DNA from: JAJUFS01 sp036381175
GTDB taxonomy: Bacteria; Pseudomonadota; Gammaproteobacteria; Natronospirales; JAJUFS01
Assembly: GCA_036381175.1 (NCBI GenBank)
Contig: DASVDI010000015.1
Span: 20,836-84,835 of the forward strand
Reading direction: 5' to 3'
Length of the DNA: 64,000 nucleotides
Shown: positions 24,538 through 33,946 of the stretch, in pieces
How positions within the stretch are numbered: position 1 is the stretch's first letter
Layout of the letters: every line of letters starts with the position of its first letter
Made by a program: the position numbers and the translations under genes
Notes under the pieces: generated by a model
The model's database searches: none
Seen by the model: only the letters and a program-made list of their open reading frames with translations
What the model was told of the DNA's origin: nothing

Positions 24538-25098
24538 ATGAATCAACCCCGCCACGAAAACGTCTCCAGCGAAAGCGAAGCGCTGATTCTCGTTGATGAA
24601 AACGACAATGAGATCGGCACGATTTCAAAAGCCGACGCGCACGATGCGAACGGAACGCTGCATCGCGCATTCTCGCTGTTCATTTTCAATGACAAGGGCG
24701 AATTGCTGTTGCAGCAGCGCAGCGCGGAAAAACGCCTCTGGGGCGGCTACTGGTCGAACTCCTGTTGCTCGCATCCGCGCGCCGGCGAAAAAATGGATGA
24801 AGCGATTCATCGCCGCCTCGAACAGGAACTCGGCATGAGCGCCGAGCTCGAGTTCGTCTACAAGTTCACCTACCAGGCGGACTTCGGCGAACACGGTGCC
24901 GAGCACGAACTGTGCTGGGTGTACGTCGGCCGCGCGATGAGTGAAGTGCAAGCAAATACATCGGAGATTTCCGACTGGCGCTGGATTGCTCCCGCGGCTC
25001 TGGACAAGGAAATGGCGACGAATCCGGAACGCTTCACGCCCTGGTTTCAATTGGAGTGGGAACGGTTGAAACAGGATTTCGCGGAGCGATTGCCATAG
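24538..25098 (+). CDS. idi: Isopentenyl-diphosphate delta-isomerase, type 1
   Basis: This 186-residue Nudix-fold enzyme interconverts IPP and DMAPP, which the mevalonate route requires because it yields only IPP. It shows the LLLQQRSAEKRLWGGYWSNS segment, the catalytic Cys region SCCSHPRAGE, the Nudix-like RRLEQELGM helix and the active-site Glu in EHELCWVYVGR. ATG 24538 has AAGGA at a good distance. It lies 164 bp after the fusion gene; a hairpin TCCCGG/CCGGGA (about 24387-24402) in the gap has no T-run, so co-transcription is likely. Confidence 0.95.
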   Translation: MNQPRHENVSSESEALILVDENDNEIGTISKADAHDANGTLHRAFSLFIFNDKGELLLQQRSAEKRLWGGYWSNSCCSHPRAGEKMDEAIHRRLEQELGMSAELEFVYKFTYQADFGEHGAEHELCWVYVGRAMSEVQANTSEISDWRWIAPAALDKEMATNPERFTPWFQLEWERLKQDFAERLP

Positions 25099-25137
25099 CG
25101 ATGGCCATGGCGCTATTCAGAACAATCAATTGAAACA

Positions 25138-26487
25138 ATGAACGGGGGGTTCAAGGTGGAAGGAAAGAAGAAGAAAAAGATCGGCAAACGGATTTTGCTT
25201 TCGGTTGCCTCGCTCGCAGTTTTCGCTGTAATTGCAGCATTCACTCTCCTGTCTTTTGCAACCGTCGAACTGACGGCTGCCGGCGCGCCTAACCGCTTGC
25301 GCATTCCTGTATTGCCGGGAATCGGCGATGCCGCGATACCGATATTCGTGAAGACCGGGGACAAGCTCTCCATCCCCGGATTCCTCGACGGTCCGATTGT
25401 TCGCATGAACAAGGACGGTTCCTGGTCCGCCACGTGGTTCTGCGAGGACAGGGCAGTGAGCGCGCAGGGCCGCGCTGCCGTGTTGCAGATCGAATGTGCG
25501 GGTGAATCCCGGTCGTTCACTTTGAAATCGACGGGAACACCGGCGGCGGTCGCGCCGATGCCCGAAAAAGTCGTCGTACTGAGCGACCTCGAGGGCAACA
25601 TTGTGTTTCTCGATGAAGCGCTGCGCGAGCTCGGAATCGTCAATGACGCCGGCGACTGGCAATACGAAACAGGACACCTCGTGATACTCGGCGATTCCGT
25701 TGACCGGGGCCGCGACGTTTTTGCCGTGCTCTGGTGGCTGCATGACCTCGCGGTGCAGGCGAGCGCGTCGGGTGGCGCTGTGCATGTCGTGCTCGGGAAT
25801 CACGATCAGTACATGCTGCGCACGAATCCTTCCAAGGCAAATCGCGATCACATCTACGCGCTGAACATGATGGGCGGTTACCAGCAGGCCTTCGCCGATG
25901 AGACCGTCATCGGGCATTGGCTGCGACAGCAACCCGTGCTGTTGAAACTGGGCTCCGTTCTGTTTGCGCACGGCGGTGTGAGTCCCGACGTTGTTCGATC
26001 GGGGCTTTCGGTCGAGGAGATCAACAGCGCGATGAAGGCGTACTGGAATACGCCGCGCGAAAAACAGCAACGTTCTGCAGCGCTGGATGCCGTGCTCGGT
26101 CATACCGGCGTGACTCAGTACCGCGGATATTTCAAGGGAATCGAGGGACGCTATCCGGCGGCGAGCGATGCCGAAATCGAGCAGGTGCTGGAGCACTTCG
26201 AGGCGAGCCAGATCGTTGTTGCGCACACGGTTGTCGAGCAAGTCAAAAGCCTTCGCGATGGTCGAGTTTACGCGGTGGATGTGAACAGCGATGAATCCTT
26301 GCCCCAAGTGCTGGCGTTCGAAAACGGCATCGCAAAAGTCATCAATATCGGTGTTTCCAGGAACATCGGTGAACAGGATGCCGCCACGCTTCGAGAGTTC
26401 AGTCTCGGCAACGCCGCTGATCGGAAAATGCTTCTCGACATGTACAAGGACATCGGCAGGTTGTCCGCTCTGCCGTATCCCTATTGA
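25138..26487 (+). CDS. Membrane-anchored calcineurin-like metallophosphoesterase
   Basis: This 449-residue protein has a Lys-rich N-terminus (KKKKKIGKR), one membrane helix (LLSVASLAVFAVIAAFTLL, residues about 20-40), a small extracytoplasmic domain, then a metallophosphoesterase core. The core begins VVVLSDLEGN (a variant of the DxHG motif with Glu-Gly-Asn), followed by LVILGDSVDRG, VVLGNHD, FAHGG and a late VVAHTVVEQ. The orientation places the enzyme in the periplasm. It follows idi closely (40 bp), perhaps as the last gene of that operon; no chemistry ties it to isoprenoids. GTG 25156 is an alternative start. The substrate is unknown. Confidence 0.8.
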   Translation: MNGGFKVEGKKKKKIGKRILLSVASLAVFAVIAAFTLLSFATVELTAAGAPNRLRIPVLPGIGDAAIPIFVKTGDKLSIPGFLDGPIVRMNKDGSWSATWFCEDRAVSAQGRAAVLQIECAGESRSFTLKSTGTPAAVAPMPEKVVVLSDLEGNIVFLDEALRELGIVNDAGDWQYETGHLVILGDSVDRGRDVFAVLWWLHDLAVQASASGGAVHVVLGNHDQYMLRTNPSKANRDHIYALNMMGGYQQAFADETVIGHWLRQQPVLLKLGSVLFAHGGVSPDVVRSGLSVEEINSAMKAYWNTPREKQQRSAALDAVLGHTGVTQYRGYFKGIEGRYPAASDAEIEQVLEHFEASQIVVAHTVVEQVKSLRDGRVYAVDVNSDESLPQVLAFENGIAKVINIGVSRNIGEQDAATLREFSLGNAADRKMLLDMYKDIGRLSALPYPY

Positions 26488-26578
26488 CCGTGAAACAATT
26501 TCGTTGAAAAACCGCGGCTGAAACCCTGGAATAAGGAGTATTCATTATTCTTCTTCCATGACCGCCCGCTATCATTGA

Positions 26579-27388
26579 ATGCAACAGCCACACGCATTCA
26601 AGGTGCGCGCCATGCCCGAATCCCGGTTACCACTTCATATCCAGGCTTGCTACATCGGCTCGCGCATCGATACGCGGGAGATGGAAAAACGCGATGCTGT
26701 GCTGCTCGCGCCGCTGGTGCTGCGCGCGGGCAATCGCGGTCATGCGGTGGTGTTCCGTTTCGGTGTGGTCGTGTTCATCGACATGGTCGAAGTCGAACGG
26801 CAGGAACTGATCGAACGCCTGAGATCGCGGATCATCAATCCCGTCACCTTGCCGTCATGCGAGGATCTTGACGCGACGCTCGGCGAGGACGACAAGCTCG
26901 ATTCCGAGGGACGATTGGTGTTGCGCGATGCGAGTCCGGAGCGCCTGCAAGTGGTTGCAAGCGTGCTGGCGAAGAGTGCGGTGCTCGGTTACTACGAACT
27001 CGCCCTGAACCAGGTGTTCGACCGCATCGAACATCTTGCTGACAAGTTTCGTGCCGGCTCCTACCGTGTACGCGACCGCGAACTGTTGCGCGAGATCGGC
27101 GACGTGTTGCTCGCGCAGACGAAAATGGTCGGCCGTGTGGAAGCCGCGGAAAAGCCGGAGATCACCTGGGATAATCCCGAGTTCGATCGCCTTTACGAAC
27201 GGCTTGCCGTGGAATACGAATTGCGTGATCGCGACAAGGCGCTGACCCGCAAGCTGGCAGTGGTGTCCGATACCGCACACACGCATCTCGAGTTGCTCTA
27301 CAACCGCCGCACACTCCGGGTCGAGTGGTACATCGTCATCCTGATCGTGTTCGAGATCGCCCTGACGCTGTTCGAAAAACTGGGCTGA
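26579..27388 (+). CDS. RMD1/YagE (DUF155) family membrane protein
   Basis: This 269-residue protein of the DUF155 family (related to yeast Rmd1 and Sif proteins) has a soluble N-terminal part with VVFRFGVVVFIDM, a long helical middle (about 120-225), then the family-typical end RTLRVEWYIVILIVFEIALTLFEK, which is a C-terminal membrane anchor. The Rmd1 relatives in eukaryotes are mitochondrial; the bacterial role is not established. ATG 26579 is used; ATG 26612 is also possible. It appears to be a single gene. Confidence 0.75.
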   Translation: MQQPHAFKVRAMPESRLPLHIQACYIGSRIDTREMEKRDAVLLAPLVLRAGNRGHAVVFRFGVVVFIDMVEVERQELIERLRSRIINPVTLPSCEDLDATLGEDDKLDSEGRLVLRDASPERLQVVASVLAKSAVLGYYELALNQVFDRIEHLADKFRAGSYRVRDRELLREIGDVLLAQTKMVGRVEAAEKPEITWDNPEFDRLYERLAVEYELRDRDKALTRKLAVVSDTAHTHLELLYNRRTLRVEWYIVILIVFEIALTLFEKLG

Positions 27389-27606
27389 CAGCGGAATTTC
27401 CGGAAACTTTTTGCCCTCCGCGCGCTCAAACGTTTCTTGAGTCATGGGGGCATTGTTGGTTCCGTGACGCCCTTGAGCATGTTGCGGGATGAGGGTCGCA
27501 ATTTCGCCCGCGTTTCCTGCTCGTTGTTGGCGCATTCGCCAGAATCCGCTGCATCACGTATAAGGTCGAATGCCTGATCACCCAGGCGCCGACCAGAGGA
27601 GCTTCT

Positions 27607-29319
27607 ATGCGTATTAAAAGAATATTGCCGGGAATACTGCCGGTTTTCTGCATTGCCGTGCTGGCTGCCTGCCAGCCGCAGGAAAAGGCGCCGACGCCCG
27701 TTGAAGTGGCGGACCGCATTGACGCGCAGAACATTCGCGCGCACATGGAATTTCTTGCCGACGACCTGCTGGAAGGGCGCGACACCGGCGAGCGCGGCTA
27801 CGCCATCGCGGCGCAATATTTTGCGACGCAGTGCAAGCTGATGGGTCTTGAGCCGGCCGGCGATGCCGGTTCGTATTTCCAGCAGGTGACATTCCGTCGC
27901 AGTACATTCGATGGTGGCGAAGCGGCGTTCACTCTGAACGGAAAGACGCAGCAGCTCTCGGTTCCCGATGACATCGCGATTAGCGGCAGCTACAACGCGA
28001 AAGAAGAAAGTGTGAGCGGCGGTATCGTGTTTGTCGGCTTCGGCATCAGCGCGCCGGAATTCGGCTACGACGATTACGCCAATGTCGATGTCGAGGACAA
28101 GATCGTCATGCTGGTGCGCCGCGGTGCGCCGGAAAGTTTCCCGAGTGACGAACGCGCGTATTACTCATCTTCCAGCTACAAGCTCGGCGAAGCGGTTCGC
28201 CGCGGCGCGAAAGGCCTGTTGCTGGTGACAACGCCCGAGGCACAGGAGCGTTATTCCTGGGAACGCCTCAAGGGTTATGCATCGCGCGGCGGACTGGAAT
28301 GGATTTCTCCCGATGGCAGCGTGCCGAACGCGCATCCCGAGTTGAAAGTCACGGCCGTGCTCAACTACGAGCTGCAGGCGAGCGTTTTCGAAAACGCGCC
28401 GATGCCGCTGGCCGACATCCTGGTGAAACTCGAGGCTGGCGAACCGGTGAGTTTCGAGCTGCCCGCGTCGCTTGATGTGACACGCCGTTCGGCCTGGGAA
28501 GAAATCACGTCGCCGAATGTTGCCTGCGTGCTGCCCGGCAGCGACCCGGCACTTCAAGACGAATACGTGCTGTTCAGCGGTCATCTTGATCACGTCGGCA
28601 CCGATGATAGTGATAATCCGGAGGGGGAAGGCGAAGATCACATCTACAACGGCGCGTATGACAACGCGACCGGCATCGCGATAATGCTCGAAGTTGCGCG
28701 CGTTTATTCGTCGATGCCCGAAGCGCCGAAACGTTCGTTGCTGTTCCTCGCCGTCACCGCGGAAGAAAAAGGTCTGCTGGGTTCCGAATACTGGGCGGCA
28801 AACCCGACGGTGCCGATCGAAAACGTTTCCGCGAACGTGAACCTCGACATGCCGGTGCTGACTTTCCCGCTCGCGGATGTGATTGCTTATGGCGCGGAAC
28901 ATTCCGAGCTGGGCGAGATCGTGCGCGAACAGTCCGCGACGCAGGATCTCGCGCTCACGCCGGATCCGTGGCCCGAGCAGGTCATTTTCGTGCGCAGCGA
29001 CCAGTACAGCTTCGTGAAGGCCGGCGTGCCGGCGGTGTTCCTCGTGCCGGGCTGGACGTCAACCGATCCCGCGATCGACGGTGAGGCCGAGATGGCCAGG
29101 TTCATGGAAGAGAACTATCACGAACTCAGCGACGATCTTTCGCTGCCATTCGACATGGACTCCGCACAGCGTTTCGCGGCGGCGAATTTCCTCATCGGTC
29201 TTGAAGTGGCCAACCGCGCCGACATGGTGAAGTGGAAAGCCGGTGATTTCTTCGGCACGCGCTTTGCGACCGAGGACAGGATGCTCAAGGCGACCGCGAC
29301 ACTGGAGGCGGGCAAGTAA
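27607..29319 (+). CDS. M28-family zinc peptidase, lipoprotein
   Basis: This 570-residue exported protein has a lipobox (IAVLAAC) and is predicted to be periplasmic. A PA-domain-like insert (about residues 130-290) precedes the rest of the M28 core. Metal ligands are visible in FSGHLDHVG (His), YDNATGIA (Asp), TAEEKGLLGS (Glu-Glu) and NVNLDMP (Asp). At the last ligand position the sequence is RSDQYSFVKAGVP, with Gln where many M28 enzymes have His. A strong GAGGAG site precedes ATG 27607. Likely function is aminopeptidase or dipeptidase activity on exported peptides. A bidirectional terminator separates it from convergent gshA. Confidence 0.88.
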   Translation: MRIKRILPGILPVFCIAVLAACQPQEKAPTPVEVADRIDAQNIRAHMEFLADDLLEGRDTGERGYAIAAQYFATQCKLMGLEPAGDAGSYFQQVTFRRSTFDGGEAAFTLNGKTQQLSVPDDIAISGSYNAKEESVSGGIVFVGFGISAPEFGYDDYANVDVEDKIVMLVRRGAPESFPSDERAYYSSSSYKLGEAVRRGAKGLLLVTTPEAQERYSWERLKGYASRGGLEWISPDGSVPNAHPELKVTAVLNYELQASVFENAPMPLADILVKLEAGEPVSFELPASLDVTRRSAWEEITSPNVACVLPGSDPALQDEYVLFSGHLDHVGTDDSDNPEGEGEDHIYNGAYDNATGIAIMLEVARVYSSMPEAPKRSLLFLAVTAEEKGLLGSEYWAANPTVPIENVSANVNLDMPVLTFPLADVIAYGAEHSELGEIVREQSATQDLALTPDPWPEQVIFVRSDQYSFVKAGVPAVFLVPGWTSTDPAIDGEAEMARFMEENYHELSDDLSLPFDMDSAQRFAAANFLIGLEVANRADMVKWKAGDFFGTRFATEDRMLKATATLEAGK

Positions 29320-29336
29320 GACGTTTTGACGCAATG

Positions 29337-29370
29337 AAAAAAGCCGGGAATCTTTCCCGGCTTTTTTTTT
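29337..29370. terminator. Bidirectional terminator between M28 gene and gshA
   Basis: The arms AAGCCGGGA and TCCCGGCTT are flanked by an A-run on the left and a nine-T run on the right, so it can serve both convergent genes. Confidence 0.9.
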
Positions 29371-29373
29371 GCT

Positions 29374-30963
29374 TCACGCTTCGAGTGGCAAGGTCTGCGC
29401 GAAATACCGTTCAAGATACTCATCGAAGCTGAGCGTGTCGGCGGCTTCGATGGCGCGTTGTTCGACGAGCGAACGTTCGGCGGTTTCACGGAAGAAGGTT
29501 TCGCGTTCCGGCGCGAGCGGTTGCGCGAGATACGCGTCGCGATGTTCGACGGATTTGCGCATGGCGAAGTCGAAGAAGGATTCCTCGTTGCTGCGCATTT
29601 CATCGAGCATGCGTGCCGAGGGTGTCTGTTCCGGATCGCGTGCAATCAGGCGTTGCGCGGCAAGCGCGGATGAGTAGCGGCGGTCCGGTTCGCAGCCATC
29701 CAGGATTTCAGCAACGGATTGCATGGCTTCGAGCGCTTCGTCCGCCCAGTCGCGCAGTTCGACGTCCTGGCCGTTGTGGCGCAGTTTCAATCCGGGTTCG
29801 CGGCCGCGCGTCGCGACCTGTGTCTGGTTGTAATCGATCTCGGCCTGCTCATCTGCGCTGATCGGCGGGCTTGCGCTCAACAGGCAGAAGGCGAGAAACA
29901 CTTCCAGGAAATAAAGCTCGGGCAGGTTCACGCCGGCGGGATCGAAAGCGGAAACATCCAGCGCGCGCACTTCGATGTAACGCACGCCGCGGCGCTTGAG
30001 CGCGAGTGTCGGCTTTTCGCCAGAGCGCGTGATGTTCTTCGGGCGAATGAAACTGTAGTACTCGTTCTCGATCTGCAGGATGTGGTCGTTGAGTTGCCGC
30101 CAGCCATCGGGCGTTTTCACGCCGATCTTCGAGTAGGGCGGCCAGGGCGTGCCGATGGCGCGCGCGAGGCTCGCGACGTAACTGTCGAGATCGTTGTACG
30201 ACACGTTCAACGCCGCCTGCGCCGCCTTGTTCTTGTAGCCGATGTCGCTCATGCGCAGCGATGTCGCGTAGGGCAACCAGGCAGTGTGTGAATCGTTGAT
30301 TCGGATTCCCGGAAGATCGCCGCCGCTGGCATCGAGAAAACTGCGGCACACCGCCGGGGATGCGCCAAACAGGTACGGAATGAGCCAGCCGAGTCGCTGG
30401 AAGTTGCGCACCAGGCCAAAGTAGGCCGTGTTCTTCACCGCTTCCGGACTTTCCCCGCCAAACCGTTCGCGCCACGCCGGCCAGAATTCCTCGGGCAGCG
30501 AGTAGTTGAAATGCACGCCGGAAATGGTCTGCATGCGTCGTCCGTAGCGGTGCCCGAGCCCGTGCCGATAAATGTGTTTCATGCGCCCGACATTCGAGCT
30601 GCCGTAAAGCGCGATCGGAATGTCTTCATCGCGCCCGAGCTTGCACGGCATGCTCGTCGCCCACAGCAGCTCGTCGTTCATGTTCGCGTAGGTGTAGCGC
30701 TGCACGTCATGCAGGAAGTCGAGCGTGGCGCGGGCGTCGGTGTGCGGCGGCGTGATGAATTCCAGCAGAACCTCTGCGTAATCCGTCGTAATGAACGGAT
30801 GAGTCAACGTTGCGCCAAGCGATGCCGGGTGCGGCGTGTGCGCAAGTTTGCCATCCGCGCTGACGCGCAGGCTTTCCTTCTCCAGGCCCTTCAGACCGCC
30901 GTGAAAAAGGCAGCCGCCGGCACGGCCGAGGGCATCAAGCGTCGCGGTTTCAGGATATTGCAA
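29374..30963 (-). CDS. gshA: Glutamate-cysteine ligase
   Basis: This 529-residue proteobacterial type 1 ligase catalyses the first step of glutathione synthesis. It matches the E. coli enzyme along its length: GLEKESLRVSADGKLA, ALTHPFITTDYAE-like segment, LEFITPPHTD, LWATSMPC, YGSSNVGRMKHIYRHGLGHRYG, MQTISGVHFNYSLP, and TSLRMSDIGYKNKAQA-like sequence. The start appears to be TTG at 30963; no ATG is available at a sensible position. The gene is divergent from the GGDEF-EAL gene and ends at the shared terminator. Confidence 0.95.
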   Translation of the reverse strand: MQYPETATLDALGRAGGCLFHGGLKGLEKESLRVSADGKLAHTPHPASLGATLTHPFITTDYAEVLLEFITPPHTDARATLDFLHDVQRYTYANMNDELLWATSMPCKLGRDEDIPIALYGSSNVGRMKHIYRHGLGHRYGRRMQTISGVHFNYSLPEEFWPAWRERFGGESPEAVKNTAYFGLVRNFQRLGWLIPYLFGASPAVCRSFLDASGGDLPGIRINDSHTAWLPYATSLRMSDIGYKNKAAQAALNVSYNDLDSYVASLARAIGTPWPPYSKIGVKTPDGWRQLNDHILQIENEYYSFIRPKNITRSGEKPTLALKRRGVRYIEVRALDVSAFDPAGVNLPELYFLEVFLAFCLLSASPPISADEQAEIDYNQTQVATRGREPGLKLRHNGQDVELRDWADEALEAMQSVAEILDGCEPDRRYSSALAAQRLIARDPEQTPSARMLDEMRSNEESFFDFAMRKSVEHRDAYLAQPLAPERETFFRETAERSLVEQRAIEAADTLSFDEYLERYFAQTLPLEA

Positions 30964-31140
30964 GTGGCTGTCTCTTCTGTGGACTGGAAATCGGGGGAGT
31001 ATGCCGCGTCATGCGGGAGAGCGGGCCGGCGCATTATGCCGAAAGATTGTCCGACCTTGAACCAATTACGGGTTTTCTCGCATGCCGCGAAGAAAAAAAC
31101 CGGGGTTTCTACTGAATTATGACTTGCCAGCAGTTATTCT

Positions 31141-31168
31141 TTGTGGGAGCAATGGTCCCACATATACT
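31141..31168 (+). promoter_or_regulatory. Promoter with embedded palindrome before the GGDEF-EAL gene
   Basis: The -35 TTGTGG (31141-31146) and -10 TATACT (31163-31168) are spaced 16 bp. The inverted repeat TGTGGGA-N7-TCCCACA spans the -35 box and spacer, a layout suited to repressor binding. Confidence 0.45.
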
Positions 31169-31195
31169 AAAAAGCGATTTCCGGGGGCGGTTGTA

Positions 31196-33787
31196 GTGCG
31201 TCATTCGAGCAGGAACAACAGCAGGAATACGGTCAATACCGATCTGGTTCGCCGGGCAGCTGGCTGGAGCCTGCTCGTGTGCGTCCTGACGATTTGCCTG
31301 TTGCTCCCCGTTTCACTGAATCAATACCAGCGCAATGAAGCCGATCTTGCCGCGGCCACCCAGGTGCAGGCGGTTGAGACCGCCGTTCGCCTGCAACAGG
31401 AAATCGATCATCACCTGAAACTGCTTGCCGTGTTGCGCGACAAGCTGCAACGCCGCGACGGTTTCGACATGGCCGATGTCATGGCGGAAGCGGCTGTGAT
31501 GACGCAGGCCTGGCCGGCCTTCCAGGCCATCAACTGGGTCGGCGCGGACGGCCGCATGCTCGCCGTCATGCCCGAGGCCGGCAACCTGCCCGCCGGCAGC
31601 ATGAACGTGCTGGACGTGCCGTTGGCCGCACCCGCGTTCCGACTCGCGCTGGAAAGTGGCGCGCTTACGGCCACGCCGCCGCTGGAATTGCGCCAGGGCG
31701 GGCGCGGCGTCACCACGTATCTCGCTGTTCGCGAAGCCGGTCACGTGCTTGGCGTCATCAACGGCGTTTTTCGCCTGGAGCCGCTGTTCAGCGGTTTGCT
31801 CAGCGGCGGGCTGATGGAGCGGTACGCCATTCGTGTCATGGACGAGAACATGCTCGTTTATGCCGCCGGCGAAATTCCCGAACGCTTCCAGGACGAACCG
31901 GTGGTTACCGTCGCTTTCGATCAGCGCCTCTGGCAGGTGCAGCTCGCACCGCGCGCGGCGAGCGTTGCGAATTTCGCGGCACAGTTCCGTGCCGAGTCGG
32001 CGATCATTTTCGGCATCGCCTTGCTGGCTGGCTTGCTCACCGGCCTGCTCAGCTACAAGCAGATGTGGCTGCGGCACACCGAACGGCGTTTCCGCGAACT
32101 CAACCGCCTGTTGCCCGACATGGTGCTGGAATGCGACGAGCATTGGCGCGTGACTTACCTCAATCACCTCGCGCAGCAACAACTGGGTTACGCGGACATC
32201 GAGATTCATGAAGGCCTCGCGCTGAATGAACTGCTGAACATGGAAGACCTCGAGGCGTCGTTCGCGCACTTGCGCGAAGAGGCGGGCGGTCAACCCGTCA
32301 CGCGCATCTGTGACGTGCGCCGCCATGACGGTGAAATGATTTCCTGCGAGATCACCCTGGGTGCGATCGAAGACCAGGCCGGCCATTTCCGCGGTGCGCG
32401 TGCCGTGCTGCGGGATATCACCGAGCGGCTGGAAGCGGAGCGCGCGATGAATCGTCTCGCGAATTTCGACCCGACCACGCAGTTGCCGAATCGCGCAATG
32501 TTCCTGCAGGTGTTGAGCCATGAAATCCGCCAGGCCGAAGCCGAGGGGCGCAAGCTCGTGCTGATGGTCATTGATCTCGACAACTTCAAGAGCATCAACG
32601 ATCGCCTCGGTCCGTCCATGGGCGACCTGCTGCTGCGTGAAGCGGCGCAGCGCTTGCGTGATGCGCTGAACCGGGAAGAAACCGTGTTTCGCACCAGCGG
32701 TGATGAGTTTGCGGTGTTGTTCGACAGTCTCGAATCGCGCGAAGAAATGGAGCAGATGGCGCAGTTCCTGTTGACGACATTGCGCCAGCCATACAATTTG
32801 CGTGCGACCGCCGAGGAGATCATCAACGCGACTGCCGGCATCAGCGTGTTTCCCGATGACGCGACCGATTCCGAGCAGCTGTACATGAATGCCGATGTCG
32901 CTGTCTGCGAAGCAAAGGCCGAAGGCGGCCGGCGCTTCCGCTTGTTCACGCATGAAATCAGCCGGCAGTTGAGCGAGCGCAAGGATTTCGAGGAATCGTT
33001 GCGCCATGCCTTGCAGCGCGATGAATTCCGGCTGGTGTACCAGCCGGTCGTGAATGCAGAACTGGGCAAGGTCATTGGCGTGGAAGCGCTGCTTCGCTGG
33101 CAGCATCCCGAGAAAGGGTTACTTACGCCGGTGCATTTCATACGGCTCGCCGAGGAAACCGGCCTGATCGACAGCATCGGTGCGTGGGTGTTGCACGAGG
33201 CCTGCAGGCAGATGGGTGTGTGGGACAGCATCGGCGTTCACGTGCCGCAAGTTGCCGTGAACGTTTCCGCGCACCAGCTTGAAAGCGGCGTGCTCGGCAA
33301 CGACGTGCGCCGCGCCCTGCGCAACAGCGGCATGGCGGGCGATCGCCTGGTTCTCGAACTCACCGAATCGTTGTTGATGCGCGATGTGAATTTCGCGACG
33401 CGCATGTTGTCCGGTTTGAAGGAACATGGTGTGCGCACGGCGGTCGACGATTTCGGTACCGGTTATTCATCGCTCGCGTATTTGAATCGCCTGCCGATCG
33501 ATACGCTGAAAATCGATCGCGCGTTCATCGCGCCGATTGCCGAGCCCGGTGGAGACACTCGGGTCACCGAAGCGGTCATTGCGTTAGGTCGCCTGCTGAA
33601 ATTGCACATCGTCGCGGAAGGCGTCGAGCAGGCCGCGCAGGCGGACTTCCTGCTGGAGCAGGGCTGCGTTTCCATGCAGGGATATTATTTCACCCGACCC
33701 GTGCCGCCGCTTGAGATACCGGCATTGATCGCGAAGGACTGGCGTTCGATGGTTGTGCAGCGAAGGGTTTCGTTGCGGGTGCAGTAG
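31196..33787 (+). CDS. Membrane-bound PAS-GGDEF-EAL protein (cyclic-di-GMP turnover)
   Basis: This 863-residue protein uses GTG 31196, chosen because the promoter lies at 31141-31168 and GGGGGCGG precedes it; an upstream ATG (31082) lies before that promoter. Order: a membrane helix (about 20-44), a CHASE-like periplasmic sensor, a second helix (about 268-288), a PAS domain (about 305-415), GGDEF with the motif degenerate to SGDEF (501-505) and no RxxD inhibitory site, then EAL with EALLRW (630-635), DDFGTGYSSL and VAEGVE. The EAL half has the residues needed for c-di-GMP hydrolysis. The GGDEF half may be weak or purely regulatory. It is predicted to couple a periplasmic signal to c-di-GMP level. 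Confidence 0.93.
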   Translation: MRHSSRNNSRNTVNTDLVRRAAGWSLLVCVLTICLLLPVSLNQYQRNEADLAAATQVQAVETAVRLQQEIDHHLKLLAVLRDKLQRRDGFDMADVMAEAAVMTQAWPAFQAINWVGADGRMLAVMPEAGNLPAGSMNVLDVPLAAPAFRLALESGALTATPPLELRQGGRGVTTYLAVREAGHVLGVINGVFRLEPLFSGLLSGGLMERYAIRVMDENMLVYAAGEIPERFQDEPVVTVAFDQRLWQVQLAPRAASVANFAAQFRAESAIIFGIALLAGLLTGLLSYKQMWLRHTERRFRELNRLLPDMVLECDEHWRVTYLNHLAQQQLGYADIEIHEGLALNELLNMEDLEASFAHLREEAGGQPVTRICDVRRHDGEMISCEITLGAIEDQAGHFRGARAVLRDITERLEAERAMNRLANFDPTTQLPNRAMFLQVLSHEIRQAEAEGRKLVLMVIDLDNFKSINDRLGPSMGDLLLREAAQRLRDALNREETVFRTSGDEFAVLFDSLESREEMEQMAQFLLTTLRQPYNLRATAEEIINATAGISVFPDDATDSEQLYMNADVAVCEAKAEGGRRFRLFTHEISRQLSERKDFEESLRHALQRDEFRLVYQPVVNAELGKVIGVEALLRWQHPEKGLLTPVHFIRLAEETGLIDSIGAWVLHEACRQMGVWDSIGVHVPQVAVNVSAHQLESGVLGNDVRRALRNSGMAGDRLVLELTESLLMRDVNFATRMLSGLKEHGVRTAVDDFGTGYSSLAYLNRLPIDTLKIDRAFIAPIAEPGGDTRVTEAVIALGRLLKLHIVAEGVEQAAQADFLLEQGCVSMQGYYFTRPVPPLEIPALIAKDWRSMVVQRRVSLRVQ

Positions 33788-33793
33788 AGGAAG

Positions 33794-33946
33794 AAAAATT
33801 CCTCCCCGGCCCTCCCTTTGAAAAAGGGAGGGAGCCCTTCGTTCGGTTTTGTCGAAATCTGACTAACGATGTCTTGCGGTAGTGCTGACGAAGAAAGCCC
33901 CCTTTCTTGAAGGGGCCGCTGTGCGCAGCACAGCGGGAGGATTTCA
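33794..33946. repeat. REPIN/MITE-like element, copy 1 (about 150 bp)
   Basis: It has inverted-repeat ends of the form GAAAATTCCTCCC...GGGAGGATTTC. Two internal hairpins (CCTCCCTTT/AAAGGGAGG and GCTGTGCGCAGCACAGC) flank a non-conserved core. It is closely related to 38405-38562, and the half-element at 18954 shares one end. Its right end overlaps the stop codon of the neighbouring minus-strand gene. Confidence 0.8.

Noticed and set aside
31082..31195. Upstream ATG extension of the GGDEF-EAL gene
   Set aside because: A plausible promoter (31141-31168) lies inside it, and the GTG at 31196 has a better ribosome-binding site.
31313..33106. 597-codon minus-strand open frame
   Set aside because: It is antisense to the PAS-GGDEF-EAL gene and shows no family motifs.
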